Shown here one piece after another: positions 9,905 through 19,511 of a stretch of DNA of 29,227 nt. The stretch comes from Cylindrodendrum hubeiense (Eukaryota > Ascomycota > Sordariomycetes > Hypocreales > Nectriaceae), in contig JAANBB010000475.1 of NCBI GenBank assembly GCA_014621425.1, positions 1 to 29,227 of the forward strand, read 5' to 3'. The stretch's first letter is position 1. Every line of letters begins with the position of its first letter. The position numbers and the translations under genes were made by a program. The notes under the pieces were generated by a model that made no database searches, was not told where the DNA came from, and saw only the letters and a list, made by a program, of their open reading frames with translations.

Positions 9905-9968
9905 TGTCAACACACGCGCACAACACACACCACACACCACACACCACAAACCACAAACCACGCGCAAA
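9905..9968 (+). promoter_or_regulatory. CA-repeat 5' leader of the 569-aa gene
   Basis: A run of ACAC/CCACA units (CACACACCACACACCACAAA and similar) directly precedes the ATG at 9969, whose context is GCAAAATGACC. It resembles the CA-rich leader of the preceding gene, so the two may share the same kind of promoter/leader architecture. Confidence 0.5.
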
Positions 9969-11724
9969 ATGACCGAGAGACGGGTGACAAAGGACATCCT
10001 CAAGACAGAAGTCAAGGATATCCCTCCAAAGACGTATGTCGACTTTGCCCCGCCAGGCGACAGTGGGAAGAAATTCCACTTGTCTCCTGGTGATGTTGAC
10101 CCCACGAACGTGGGATCCCGGCGTGAGCACATGCGCGCCTACTACAAGTACATGTTTCCCAAAGGTGGGGAAGCTACCTTGAACATGATGCGAGAGGAAT
10201 CCGTCAAAAGTGCGTGCGTTTCTCTCAACAATTCCAAGTTCAAAGCCGTGGGGAAACTGGCTTTCGAGTTCCTTGTGGACCGGATCCTCTGGGCTTTTTG
10301 GTGTAAGTTTCTTTCATGTGTTTTATCATCTTTCTAACAGCCTTACAGTCAAGAATCTGCAAGCGCAAGGCCATTCGACTCCCGACTGGCCGTGGGCCAA
10401 GTACCGCCCCAATTATAATGACATGAGTGTCGGTCGGTCCCCGGTGTACCACGAGTGGCTCATGGCCAAGAACGCGGCCGAGAGCAACAAGCCCGCCGCC
10501 GAAACTGGTGGTTCAAGTGACTCTGCCCCCAAAGGGAAGACTCAAGTGACCGCCCCCGACGCTCCCTCCGACGCTGCCAGCGAGGCAACCGAGGCCAAGG
10601 CCACCCCCGATCCCTCCTCCAGTTCCGAGGCAACTGTCGCCGAGTCCAAGACTCAAAAGCCCGTGTCCAAGTCGTGGGCTGACAATGAGCCAGCCTCGGA
10701 GCCAGTCTCCGAGTCTCTCTCCGGACCTCTCTCCAAGCTCGTCTTGGAGCCCAAGAAGACCAAGGAACCTGCTGCTGAGCAGGGGTTGACCAGGGCGCCT
10801 GTCGCCAAACCCGCCGAGGCCAAGGTTGAGCGCCTAAGCTCATCAATGTGGGCTCCCAAGGCCAAGAAGGAGCCTGGCCTAAAGCCAGTAGCTGCTCCGG
10901 TCGCTCGCCCGGCTGTCAAGAGCCAGGGTCCGTACCGGAAGCCACCGATCCCAAACGAGGGACATCGCGAGCAGGTCTGGGTCGCCATCTTTGGTGACGA
11001 GAGCTACTTGTCCCCGGTGTGTGGGCCTTTCGAGGTCTTGTTCCCTCGAAGCCTACCCTTCGAGAGCTTCGTGGTTGGGCCCGACGGGGCCCACCTCAAG
11101 CGTATCAACGAGGAGTTGATCCCCGGCCAACTGGTCATAACTTGGGGAAACAGCGTGCCTCACATCGTGGACTGGGAGGTGCCCAATCGCGAGGAGCATC
11201 AGGAGAAGCCCTGGCCCGAACGGCTTATCGTGGGCTTCTCTCCCAGCATGTCCGCTGCTGCCATCGCGCTGAAGCCCAACCAGCGCATGCTGCAAGACGT
11301 GTGGGAGGATCTTTGTTGCTGGGCCTTTGCGGCTTGGGGAGCGCGCCCTGTGGCGTTGCATTCTTTCCTGGCAAACAGGAACCGCGAGAACATGGCGTAC
11401 AGGTTCGAGCAGCGCTCCGTCGGCCTCGACGGGCCACTGCAGAAGGCCTACGAGCAAGCCCAGGAAAACGGCTTCCACTCGCGCAAGTGCATTGAAACGC
11501 ACATCGCGCTTTCGGATGCCGCTTACCCGGTCATCTGTGGCATCTTGGAGCAGTCGCAAGAAGATGTGCTCCTCGAAACGCTTGAGGCTTGGGTTTTTGC
11601 CCAAGGCAATAGCCAAGCCCGACAGCGGGTGGGACTTGTCGAGGCGATTTGGGTGAGCAAGGCCCAGGTTGGGCAAGTTGGACTCATCAAGAGTTGGGTC
11701 CAGAGTCTGTACATGAAGATGTAA
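9969..11724 (+). CDS. Hypothetical protein, 569 aa, one intron
   Basis: Exons 9969-10302 and 10349-11724. The 46-nt intron has donor GTAAGT at 10303, branch CTAAC at 10334-10338 and acceptor CAG ending at 10348. An alternative acceptor at 10340 would give a 38-nt intron and is less likely. The spliced frame reads DRILWAFWFKNLQAQGHSTP across the join. Three regions are visible: a conserved-looking N-terminus (residues 1-160, rich in aromatic residues), a low-complexity Ala/Pro/Ser/Glu/Lys linker (about 165-315), and a globular C-terminal region (about 315-569) with GEREQ-like strands and many Trp residues (WVAIFGDESYLSPVCGPFEV and later LCCWAFAAWGARPVALHSFL). No signal peptide, membrane segment or known catalytic motif. 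I do not recognise the family. It is the last of the four co-directional orphan genes. Confidence 0.8.
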
Positions 11725-12049
11725 GGCTGCCCGTCCAATATTGGACCTCAGGCAAGGGCCAGGCGTGACAACGGGCGGGAAACGCAAGTTGGACGCGTCA
11801 AGGATCGGTACCGGGTCAGTGCAAGATGTACGGGCTGTCGACAGTAAAGAGTGGTTTAATAAATGAAGTTTGGGGATATGCTGTCGTGTTTAATGTCACC
11901 GTGCTCCGAAATTGGTTGAACAGTGAAGGATCCATGGTGAGCTCGTACAACATGATTATGCCTACTGACATCCTCCAAAACCAACTCATTTCATGCCAAC
12001 GTATCTCTAAATCGCATCTCTACAAGTGAATCTCTCGATGAATGTTTAT
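11725..12049. other. Intergenic, no gene seen
   Basis: 3' flank of the 569-aa gene. One short + strand frame (11826-12029) has no recognisable motif and no homologous partner elsewhere in the window. Confidence 0.45.
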
Positions 12050-12110
12050 TCAAGTTTTTTCGGTACCATGTCCACCGTCAATGACAACATCCGCGCCGGT
12101 GGTAGATGAC
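12050..12110 (-). pseudogene. C-terminal scrap of an SDR dehydrogenase gene
   Basis: On the - strand this reads ASSTTGADVVIDGGHGTEKT followed by a stop at 12050-12052. The TTGADxVIDGG signature is the usual C-terminal end of classical short-chain dehydrogenases, and it closely resembles the end of the mannitol dehydrogenase-type gene at 28092 ([15 protein letters not shown]). Nothing of the catalytic core is present: immediately upstream on the - strand the sequence becomes the 7-bp minisatellite. So this is a relic, broken off or overwritten by repeat expansion. The parent could be a mannitol dehydrogenase paralogue or another SDR. Confidence 0.7.
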
Positions 12111-12220
12111 GCGTTGCGCGTTGCGCGATGCACGATGCACGATGCACGATGCACGATGCACGATCGCANGATGCACGATGCACGATGCACGATGCACGAT
12201 GCACGATGCACGATGCACGA
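12111..12220. repeat. 7-bp minisatellite (ACGATGC)n
   Basis: About fifteen tandem heptamers. The first two are GCGTTGC, the third GCGATGC, then ACGATGC repeats almost perfectly, interrupted once at about 12160-12171 by CGATCGCAN with an ambiguous base at 12169. The graded change from GCGTTGC to ACGATGC suggests directional spread of a newer variant. All frames through it are open only because the unit has no stop codon; it is not coding evidence. Confidence 0.9.
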
Positions 12221-12544
12221 ATCTGTTCCAGATCTAGATCCGACCAATTCACGCCCACAATCGGCTTGATAAGAGTGAGCCACATTGAGCTCGCTTTCAG
12301 CTCTGTCTTGACTGTCTCCCATCTTAATTGCATTGACTTGGGCTAGATCAGCCACACCAGCACCAACGGTGCGGCAAACGGAAGGTCAGGTGTGTGAAGG
12401 CGCAGTGATATCACCTTGCATTGAGGCCTTCCACCACAAGGCAAACATGTCAAACGGATCCGTGCTACAGTCCTACGCCCCCACACGAGGCGATGCATTT
12501 CAGCTACTCTTTTAAACATCCCCAAGGCAACTCAATCATCACTA

Positions 12545-13208
12545 GATTCTCGGCTTTTACTGTCAGGTGCACCGATTCTGCCCCGCTTTGTCCTCTGCGG
12601 GTGGCCTCACTTTCGCCGAAACTGGAGCTAAACCAGCAATGTGAGCAGCATGTGAGAATCCTTCTCAAGTTTGAACGCCGGGTCATTGGCGGGTCAGCCG
12701 CAAGGCAACCTTTGTTTGACTGTGTTGGCCGCCAGTAGCAGAATAACAGGCCTGCAGCAACCAGACAACTTGATGCCCTACCATGCACATGCTTCGCCCC
12801 GCAGCCTTCTCAAACTGGAATTTCATCACGATAGCTTCCAAGACCTATGACCTTCCAAAGCGGTCATGGAGGGTGACGGCGGCTCATCCCGGGTGCAGCG
12901 CATCGAATTGTGCCATGCCACGTTGTGCATCAGCCGTCCGAGCGAATGAGCGGTGCATTCTGGTTCTCAGCCAGGCATCACAGCATGCTTTGAGACGAAT
13001 TGCCTTATTCCCCGACGATAGTAGCTAAGCCCCACCCGTCGAATCGTTGGTGAAGCTTCGTGTCAGCATCGAAGCACATAAAGCACCTGTCCCGCCGAGC
13101 AACACCAACTTTACTATCATCGTGCTTATTGATTCATTCCTTCTCTCTCAGTGCAAAGTGTCACTGGCACGTCGTTTTAGAATTAGTCATCTCACTTAAC
13201 CAATTGGT
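12545..13208 (+). repeat. Duplicated upstream region, copy A
   Basis: This upstream flank of the CorA-like pseudogene is similar to about 18760-19511 upstream of the intact CorA-like gene. Shared words include GGGTGGCCTCA, GCATGCTTCGCCC, GATGACGGCGGCTC-type sequence, TGCCTTATTC.CCGAC and CACATAAAGCA followed by TGTCCC. The order is the same in both. The homology thus includes promoter DNA and is not confined to coding sequence. The short open frame 12783-13028 within it is not preserved in the other copy. Confidence 0.65.
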
Positions 13209-15055
13209 ATGGCCAACCCAAGGACAGCCAGTCAAGCCAGAAGCCAAAGGAGAAAGAAGTTCAAAGAATGCAAATGCCTGCTGCAGGATGGCTCAGCCGA
13301 CGACGAGTGTGAACCCTCATTTTGGCACCTGAAATTCGACTCCCAGCGGTCTATGGTCTGGGAAAGTGAGAACAAGTCTTACTGCTGTGTTGTGTTAGCT
13401 GGTCTCTCGGTGTGGAATGCCTGCAAAAAGGCATTCCCGATTGGTGTGTCAGTCAGGATGTAAGTCGATGAGAGGCGGCTGTCCCTTTTGGGATATTCTA
13501 GCAGGTATTGAGGCCATTGGATAAAGTCAATTCGTCCGTCATTGAGAGCTACAGGGTAGGAACGAGGGACCGCAGTTAGATTCACCCGGATCTCAACGTT
13601 TTAGCATCGTCTTGAGTATCTAACAGCAGCTTTTCTAGCACGCTCATTTTCACGTTCTTTTTGGCCCATACTGGCGGCATTGTGACCCGTTTGATCAGAT
13701 GGTACCAATTTATGGCATCGGTCAGGCTAGTCTATTTTGTTCATTTTGAGAGTCTTTCATCTACGCCCTTACCGACATTGCGGACGCATCGCCTTTGTGC
13801 CGGCACCACCAGAGTCACAACACCTGCTTTTTGTGGGTGGGTTGTTGGGTCTCTGACCGTTCTTCGTGCCCTTTCCCCACACACTGCTAAATCTGGAAAA
13901 GACCGCCGCATCAGAAATGGGCTTTGTTGAGTTTTCAATGACCAGATTCAAGGCCACAAATCGACTCGTGCCCGAGATAGAAGCAGCTACGGATTTCTGC
14001 CCAGAAACCACCTTGGCAGAACTCGAGTCCGGCTCCCCATTGGTCCCGGCGCAGAAGGTCTCGTTTCTCGATGACCGGACAAATGATGAAAATTCCCTGG
14101 TTTCTCGAGGAAATAATGGTCTACTCAGTGCACACCAATTATGTCTGAAGTTGAAAGAAAAGGTAAAGTTCTCCATTTAAATCCCGTTTTGCAAGTCCGT
14201 AGCATTATTCAGCGATTCAGATCTCGGAAGACGAGTAACCAGCCTGGGTCTGAGACGGAAATGCAGTCATCTCAGCCCGATGCTGACCGCAGTTCAATGT
14301 AAGAATTCCCAGTCATTCTTGAGTCCCACGTTTCATTGCTAACCTTATTCAGATTTATAACGGACCTAAACTCTTGGACAATGATGGCCATCGTTTCAAC
14401 GGCCTCGATTCATCAAGCCAGAGCATTACGAATAAGCCTCTACCGACACTTGGCCTTCAAAAGTTTCATCGGTACTCTTTCTGCTGTAAGAACTTCACTC
14501 TTCTTCTAAGTTGGCACATATGGCCCTAATGCGCATATAGTCCAACAGCCTTGCAAATTTCTTTCAGATGTTCCGCCTGGTCTTTGATTTGCCTTTCTAC
14601 GTTTTGAAAAAGGCACCGATCTGGCGACCGCCGCAAGATCGTAGGGGAGACATGAATGCCACTCTCAGAAAGGTTTCGGATTTGTCTTTCCTTCTCGGGA
14701 GACCGACTGTGTCCACGCCCTTCTCGAATTGGACTATCTGTGCGAAGCCCAAGTAACTGCCCTTATTATGGGATCTGATCCTTGGCGGTGGGTGGCATAC
14801 TGCTTCGTCGACACATACTTTGACAATGAAGATAGTAGGGAAAGCACCAACGCCCATGATGAGGACAGGGTTGTCGATTAGGATACCGGCATCAGGATTC
14901 GACCGGATACCCTCACTTTCAGGAAGCATGACGCTAATCTTCCAATCAGGGGTCCTCTGGAGTATTTCATAGCTATTTTAGAGGCACGCCTACAATTTGT
15001 TAAAGACGAATGGAATATTTTAATCAAAAGATTGAAGGAGTTGATTTGTGAATAT
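13209..15055 (+). pseudogene. CorA-like family gene, copy A, disrupted and 3'-truncated
   Basis: It aligns exon by exon with the intact gene at 19512-21702. Segments: 13209-13386, insertion 13387-13882, 13889-14162, intron 14163-14212 (GT-AG), 14213-14298, intron to 14352, 14353-14485, intron to 14540, then 14541-15055. Conserved pieces include FLDDRTND, DLNSWTMMAI, SIHQARALR, DLPFYVLK, GSDPWRWVAYCFVDTYF and VKDEWNILI. Lesions: the ~0.5 kb insertion, which also breaks frame; a 1-nt deletion near 14721 relative to the other copy (frame 0 to frame 2); and TAG at 14879-14881. After the splice donor at 15056 I find no equivalent of the last three exons, so the CorA-like membrane part is missing. 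Intron phases and splice sites remain intact, so decay is fairly recent. Confidence 0.85.
13387..13882. mobile_element. ~0.5 kb insertion in the CorA-like pseudogene
   Basis: Sequence absent from the paralogous gene at 19.5 kb, located between codons for ENKSY and LEKTA. ACTGCT occurs at both edges (13381-13386 and 13883-13888) and could be a target-site duplication. The putative ends are GTGTTGTG and its weak inverted partner CCCCACAC. It holds two pieces with copies elsewhere: 13520-13554 (resembling 7556-7590) and 13717-13858 (inverted at 26784-26925). No transposase is visible, so it would be a non-autonomous or solo-type element; boundaries are tentative. Confidence 0.6.
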
Positions 15056-15548
15056 GTAAGAATATTCTGCAGACACTTTTTAGTAGTTGCTATTCCCATG
15101 CTGCCATATGCAATGTGCAATGTTTAACACATATTCAGCCCAGCCTTGGGCTACAGGGATCTAGAATATCAGGAAAATTGAAAGGATTTGGGTTGAAAAG
15201 CTGGGAGCAATGTCACGACTCACGACGGAGTTAGTCGGCAGTTTCTTCGAAATTCTCATGTCCAATTTTCTCACTGGATATTTTTATAACAAATGAAATT
15301 ATTTAGAAAAATCTCTTGATGTAGTTTGTCATACCAGAGAGTAAAATGTCAAATTATCTTGTTGTAATTGTAGATCTCTAGAGCTATTGGCAGATGAGTT
15401 AGCTTCATTAGATAGAAAATCTAATAACTGAATTGGTACAATATACAATACGTAACAACCCAACATTGAATTCCAGATTTTCTTCAGTTCGAGACGACAC
15501 TTCCAAAAATCGGTCTACCAAGTAATTGAATGACGGTATTTAGCTTTC
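15056..15548. other. Gene-free stretch after the pseudogene
   Basis: AT-rich, with no motif-bearing frame. I found no counterpart of the last three exons of the intact CorA-like gene here. Confidence 0.45.
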
Positions 15549-15860
15549 TAGTTGATCCACGAAAAAAGAAAAAAGAAAAAAAGAAAAAAAGAAAAGAAAA
15601 GGAAAACCCACTTGACGCCTAACTATCAAATACAAAAAACTTTTCCTTGAATACGATGCCTTGATGTGAATTTCACCTGGGGCTCGCCCAACAGGTGTAG
15701 CAGGAGAATAAGGAAGGAGAAAAAGGTTAAATAGAGAAGCAGAAAGCAGCAAGTAGAAAAAGAAATGAAAGATGAAGAAAAAGAAATGACGAGTGAAGAA
15801 AAAGAAATAAAGAATGAAGAAAAAGATATGAAGAATGAAGAAAAAGGTAGGAAAAATGGA
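15549..15860. repeat. A/G-rich low-complexity tract
   Basis: Purine-rich GAAAAAGAAA units, with an imperfect ~24-30 bp repeat in 15765-15850 (AAGAAAAAGAAATGA, AAGAAAAAGAAATAA, AAGAAAAAGATATGA spaced by GAATGAAG-like words). The long Phe/Ser-rich open frames on the - strand are a by-product of this composition. Confidence 0.75.
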
Positions 15861-16340
15861 AATAACACAACGGAGGAGCATTTCAAAAGTTTTGTCCCGA
15901 CCTAATGACGCCTCATCCTTTGATCCTTGCAAGGTACCTTGTGGTACACAACAAGCAAAGGAGCTGCAGACCACCCAGCACTAAGCTCCCTGTATCTTCA
16001 GTGATAATAGGCCAGATGAATAAATGGCTTCTCGCCTAAAAGCGCTATAACACAGAGCCTGCTATAGCGGGCTGGCCTTTCTGGTTGTATTTAGTGTACC
16101 TTGTGTGGTAAAAAGCAACACTTTCGAAATGCTCCTTCGTACTACCGCATCAGGCCACCCTCCGCACCATACTTTGTTGAACCAAAAATCGAATACCTTG
16201 ACCATTCATGCTTCCGGCTTCCGGTGTGTTATCACTCCCAGAATCAGAGTGCTAAGAATCGCGAGGGTAAAAAAACAAGGTCTGTTTTTGCAATGGATGC
16301 TTTTGATCAAGGCCACTGTCGATGTAGAAACCCCTCATCA
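15861..16340. other. Gene-free stretch downstream of the small Cys-rich gene
   Basis: No recognisable gene. It forms the 3' flank of the - strand gene ending at 16341; an inverted-looking CTATAACACAGAGCCTGCTATAGCGGG lies near 16045-16075 (AGCGCTATAAC and GCTATAGCGG). Confidence 0.4.
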
Positions 16341-16946
16341 TTATTTGACGACAACCTTCTCGAGCTGGCAGTAGCCACATCGTGGTGTAGTGCATGCTGG
16401 ACAACAATCAACAGCGATACGCATGCCTCCAGTGGAACAGTTACAGCAGGTCCATATAAAAGTCGTTCGCTTCTTTTTCCGTCCCTGCGGCAACAGAACT
16501 TGAGTTTCCATCATAAAGACAGGGAATATATGTAGGCGACCTACATGTTCGTGTAAAGGGCATGTATTGTCGTAGAATGGCGGGTTTCCGTCTTGGAAGA
16601 TGGGTGTAGTGTCGTAGTAGATGGGCAATGTACTTTCGGCGTTGTCGCCATCGATCGTAGGCCTTGCTGCCTATAGCGCCATAGTCAGTCAGAGTTTGAG
16701 AAGAATGTATCCATAGCATCAAGAACAACTAGCAGTTTTATTTCGATCTCCTCACCAACCAAAAGAACCCTTTTTAAATATGTTGCAGTTTGTGCTTACA
16801 TGTTGGGATAGAAAAGGTGGCTTGACGATCCGACTGGCCCGCCTCACGCTTTGCAAGCTGGTCGTGTCTTGGTCGATGTAACCACACAGTGGATGGAGTT
16901 CGTAAGAGGGCCATGGCTCCGGGACTGATGCCATTGAGTTCGGCAT
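16341..16946 (-). CDS. Small cysteine-rich (zinc-ribbon-like) protein, 138 aa, copy 1
   Basis: Three exons on the - strand: 16800-16946, 16545-16670 and 16341-16484. Introns: 129 nt (GTAAGC...CTATAG) and 60 nt (GTAGGT...CCGCAG), both phase 0. The protein starts MPNSMASVPEPWPSYEL and ends CQLEKVVVK. The last exon carries RTTFIWTCCNCSTGGMRIAV then CCPACTTPRCGYC: eight Cys, forming CX2C pairs at 104/107, 119/122 and 127/130 plus C105 and C118. Many small fungal proteins have a W.C..C...C..C.H..C..C arrangement; here Thr stands where His is usual. Zinc binding is likely but the role is unknown; no signal peptide is seen. Exon 3 is about two thirds identical to that of the gene at 24403-24835, and the second intron is also recognisably similar. 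The second intron's length is a multiple of 3 without stops, so intron retention would keep the frame. Confidence 0.75.
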
Positions 16947-18759
16947 TATTGTCACGCACCGTAATGATAGATGAATGAAGAAAAAGAAACCGAGCCCAGC
17001 AATAAAATAAAAAGCCCCTTTCGCACGGGGAGGCATTGAAAATGACAGGGTAAGCCAGGGAGCGCGACTCCGAGCACGTGCGCTGCACACGCCTGGTTCC
17101 CAACGCGCATATGTGTGAATCAATCCTGGAATCAAACTTCATCACCTGGGTGCCCTTGCTTTTGCTAGCCATTCCTGATGATGTGGCGGTGGATGAATTA
17201 TATTCCGGGTTGAAAGAACACGATTCAACTGCACTCACCGCGAATCTGCGACCTGAGAGTCTGCTCCCGAAATATTGTGTCTTGTTTTCGACCTCACAAG
17301 AAGCCAGTAACCATAACGGCTGTTGATGGTGATGAAACTATTATTTTAATTTATTCATTCGGGATTTCTTTTTTCACAAATGGAAATACGCCGAACCGCA
17401 CAGCTAAGCTAAACGCCGATACTGAACCGTGCTGCTAAAGCCGATCGGAAGGAACGCGGCCGACCACGCCGCCAGCCTTTCACACCGCCACTGAGCAGCG
17501 ATCTTGTTCCAGCCAATTCTAGACCGGGTACGTATCATTAGTGCCACGAATTCGTATTACCCTGTAGCTTCTGAGATGGTATAGTGATATTAGGTCTGGT
17601 TGGTCGGCGATGGAACTGGCTTCTGCAGATAGAACATCAAGGTCTTAACAATATCATCTGGATTATCGAAAGACTCAATTAAACAAGCAAATCGCTTGCC
17701 AATGATTGATACCAAATTGTATTCATCTCTTAGCCTTATATTCCTAGTAGTTGGGGGCCTTCTTTTCCCTCACATAGGCATCTACCTCTAATTTGGTGGA
17801 AACTCATCGATTAACTGTGGTGCATCAAGGTATGTGTCTAAAAGGCCATAATAACATGTGTTACACCGAAACCCAGGTACAGGTTGCCACACTTTCCAAC
17901 TACGGCAAAGTGCAATGAACACTTTGCTAGTACGTAATGCAATGATGGCCCAACTAGATGTGGCACCGATCGACTTTTTGCTGTGCCACCTCGGGTTTAC
18001 AACTATTTTCTACATCATATTGATAGCCAAATATCCGTATCGTACATATCTGGTGTCAAGATATCACTAACACTGCAGCCAATTCTACATGCAAGAAAGA
18101 TCAGGATATAGATGGCGGGATTTAAGTCAATGGCCAGTATACGCACTTAGTCGATGGAGAAAAGATGACAGCGGTTCATGCTGATGATAGTTACGGCACA
18201 AGTCTGGATTTGTATTTCAGTTAACGTGATGAGGTGTCGTTAAGTTCCAGCATACGCTGCCGGTTCGCTGACTGCCCATAAAATAATCACGGCTGCATGG
18301 ATCTAAGACGACGTTAGTCTTTAGCAGAAACGAAAGGGTGTCATTGCGGCTATTGTACTATATTAGGATGACGCCGAATCTTACCTTGTCCCTGGGGGTT
18401 TCTGAGCCTATGAAAATTCTCGCAAGAGCATCGCCCGCTCTAGGATACCGAGGAGCTCGAGGAGGCTGTTGCAGAGAGTCACACGGCTTATCCTGATGTG
18501 TAGGCCAGGGAGAAAGCTTACCGTTCATATCACATGGCTAAGGTCCAAGGCAAATACAGCTCGCGGATGAGTGCATGGTCAAGTAACTCGTGATCTCGAG
18601 TCCTTTTTCCATCAGCCCCAAGTATCTGCTCCAAATTTCAACAATCGCCTCACATCCACTGGTGTCGTTGTTTCCATGGGCTCACTTCTCCATATTCCTG
18701 GCTCTTTTAACTAACCCGTAGACTGCTCAATCGACTCCTGTCCCACTATCACTTAATTT
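16947..18759. other. Gene-free stretch
   Basis: No supported gene. Short frames (17096-17326, 17858-18070) lack recognisable motifs and partners in the window. A GC-richer patch at about 17440-17520 encodes RKERGRPRRQPFTPP in one frame, perhaps a scrap of a lost gene. The right end merges into the duplicated upstream region of copy B. Confidence 0.4.
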
Positions 18760-19511
18760 GCAGCATCAGATTCAGGTGCGCTCACTTCTACTCTCGTGTA
18801 TCCACTGTGGGTGGCCTCAGCCTTACTTTATCAATGAATGGCAGAGACTGGATCTAAGCCCGCGGTGTAAGGAGCATGTTTGCATCCTTCGCAATTATCA
18901 GTTGCATTGCGATTCGCTGGATCAACAATGAGGCGAGGAGGCAACCAAGGCGACGAGGCAACCAAAACAACATTTTTTAACAGGCTCCCGGGGGTATGCC
19001 TCGCAGCGAATTGCTAGGCTTACAACGCCAAGCGACATAGCTTGCTGCCCGACAATGCGCATGCTTCGCCCTGCAGCCTTTTTGGACCATCATTTTGATC
19101 ACGAGAGCTTCCAGAGCCAATGATCTTCTAAATAGTAATGGAAGATGACGGCGGCTCGTCCCGAATGACAATCCCAAACGAGTTGTTGGCTGCCACGTCG
19201 TCCATGGGCCTGGCCTCAGCCGAGGACAATGTGGTATTTTGAATCTCAGTCGGGCAGCAAAGCATCCTTAAAACCAATGTGCCTTATTCGCCGACAAGGG
19301 CAGTTTCGTCTCACGCGTTCACTCGTTAGTAATGCCTTGTTTCGTATCCAAGAACACATAAAGCAGCATGTCCCTGGTATTGTGAATCACCAGCATCAGC
19401 CGTCCTGACTCGAGCGTTTTCAAATTGGTTGATACATTCTTTGCTCTTGGTTTGAAGCAAATAGCACTTACATGTGGTAATAGGATCATTTGGTTCGTTC
19501 GACCCGGTATG
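18760..19511 (+). repeat. Duplicated upstream region, copy B
   Basis: Counterpart of 12545-13208, in the same orientation, ending at the start codon of the intact CorA-like gene. It contains AACACATAAAGCAGCATGTCCC-like sequence about 150 bases before the ATG, which is also present in copy A and is therefore a candidate core-promoter or leader element. Confidence 0.65.

Noticed and set aside
12111..12220. CRISPR-like array
   Set aside because: Contiguous 7-bp repeats with no spacers, in a eukaryotic context.
12042..12355. Frames through the heptamer array encoding repeats such as MHDARCT
   Set aside because: The 7-bp unit lacks stop codons in several frames and the frames contain an ambiguous base; no independent coding signal.
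12783..13028. Short frame upstream of the CorA-like pseudogene
   Set aside because: The homologous stretch at about 19055-19300 does not preserve the frame, so this looks like duplicated promoter DNA.
15540..15974. Phe-rich - strand frames that look like membrane proteins
   Set aside because: They are produced by the A/G-rich low-complexity tract.
17427..17525. GC-rich frame reading RKERGRPRRQPFTPP (AT-hook-like)
   Set aside because: Too short, with no start, continuation or homologue in the window.
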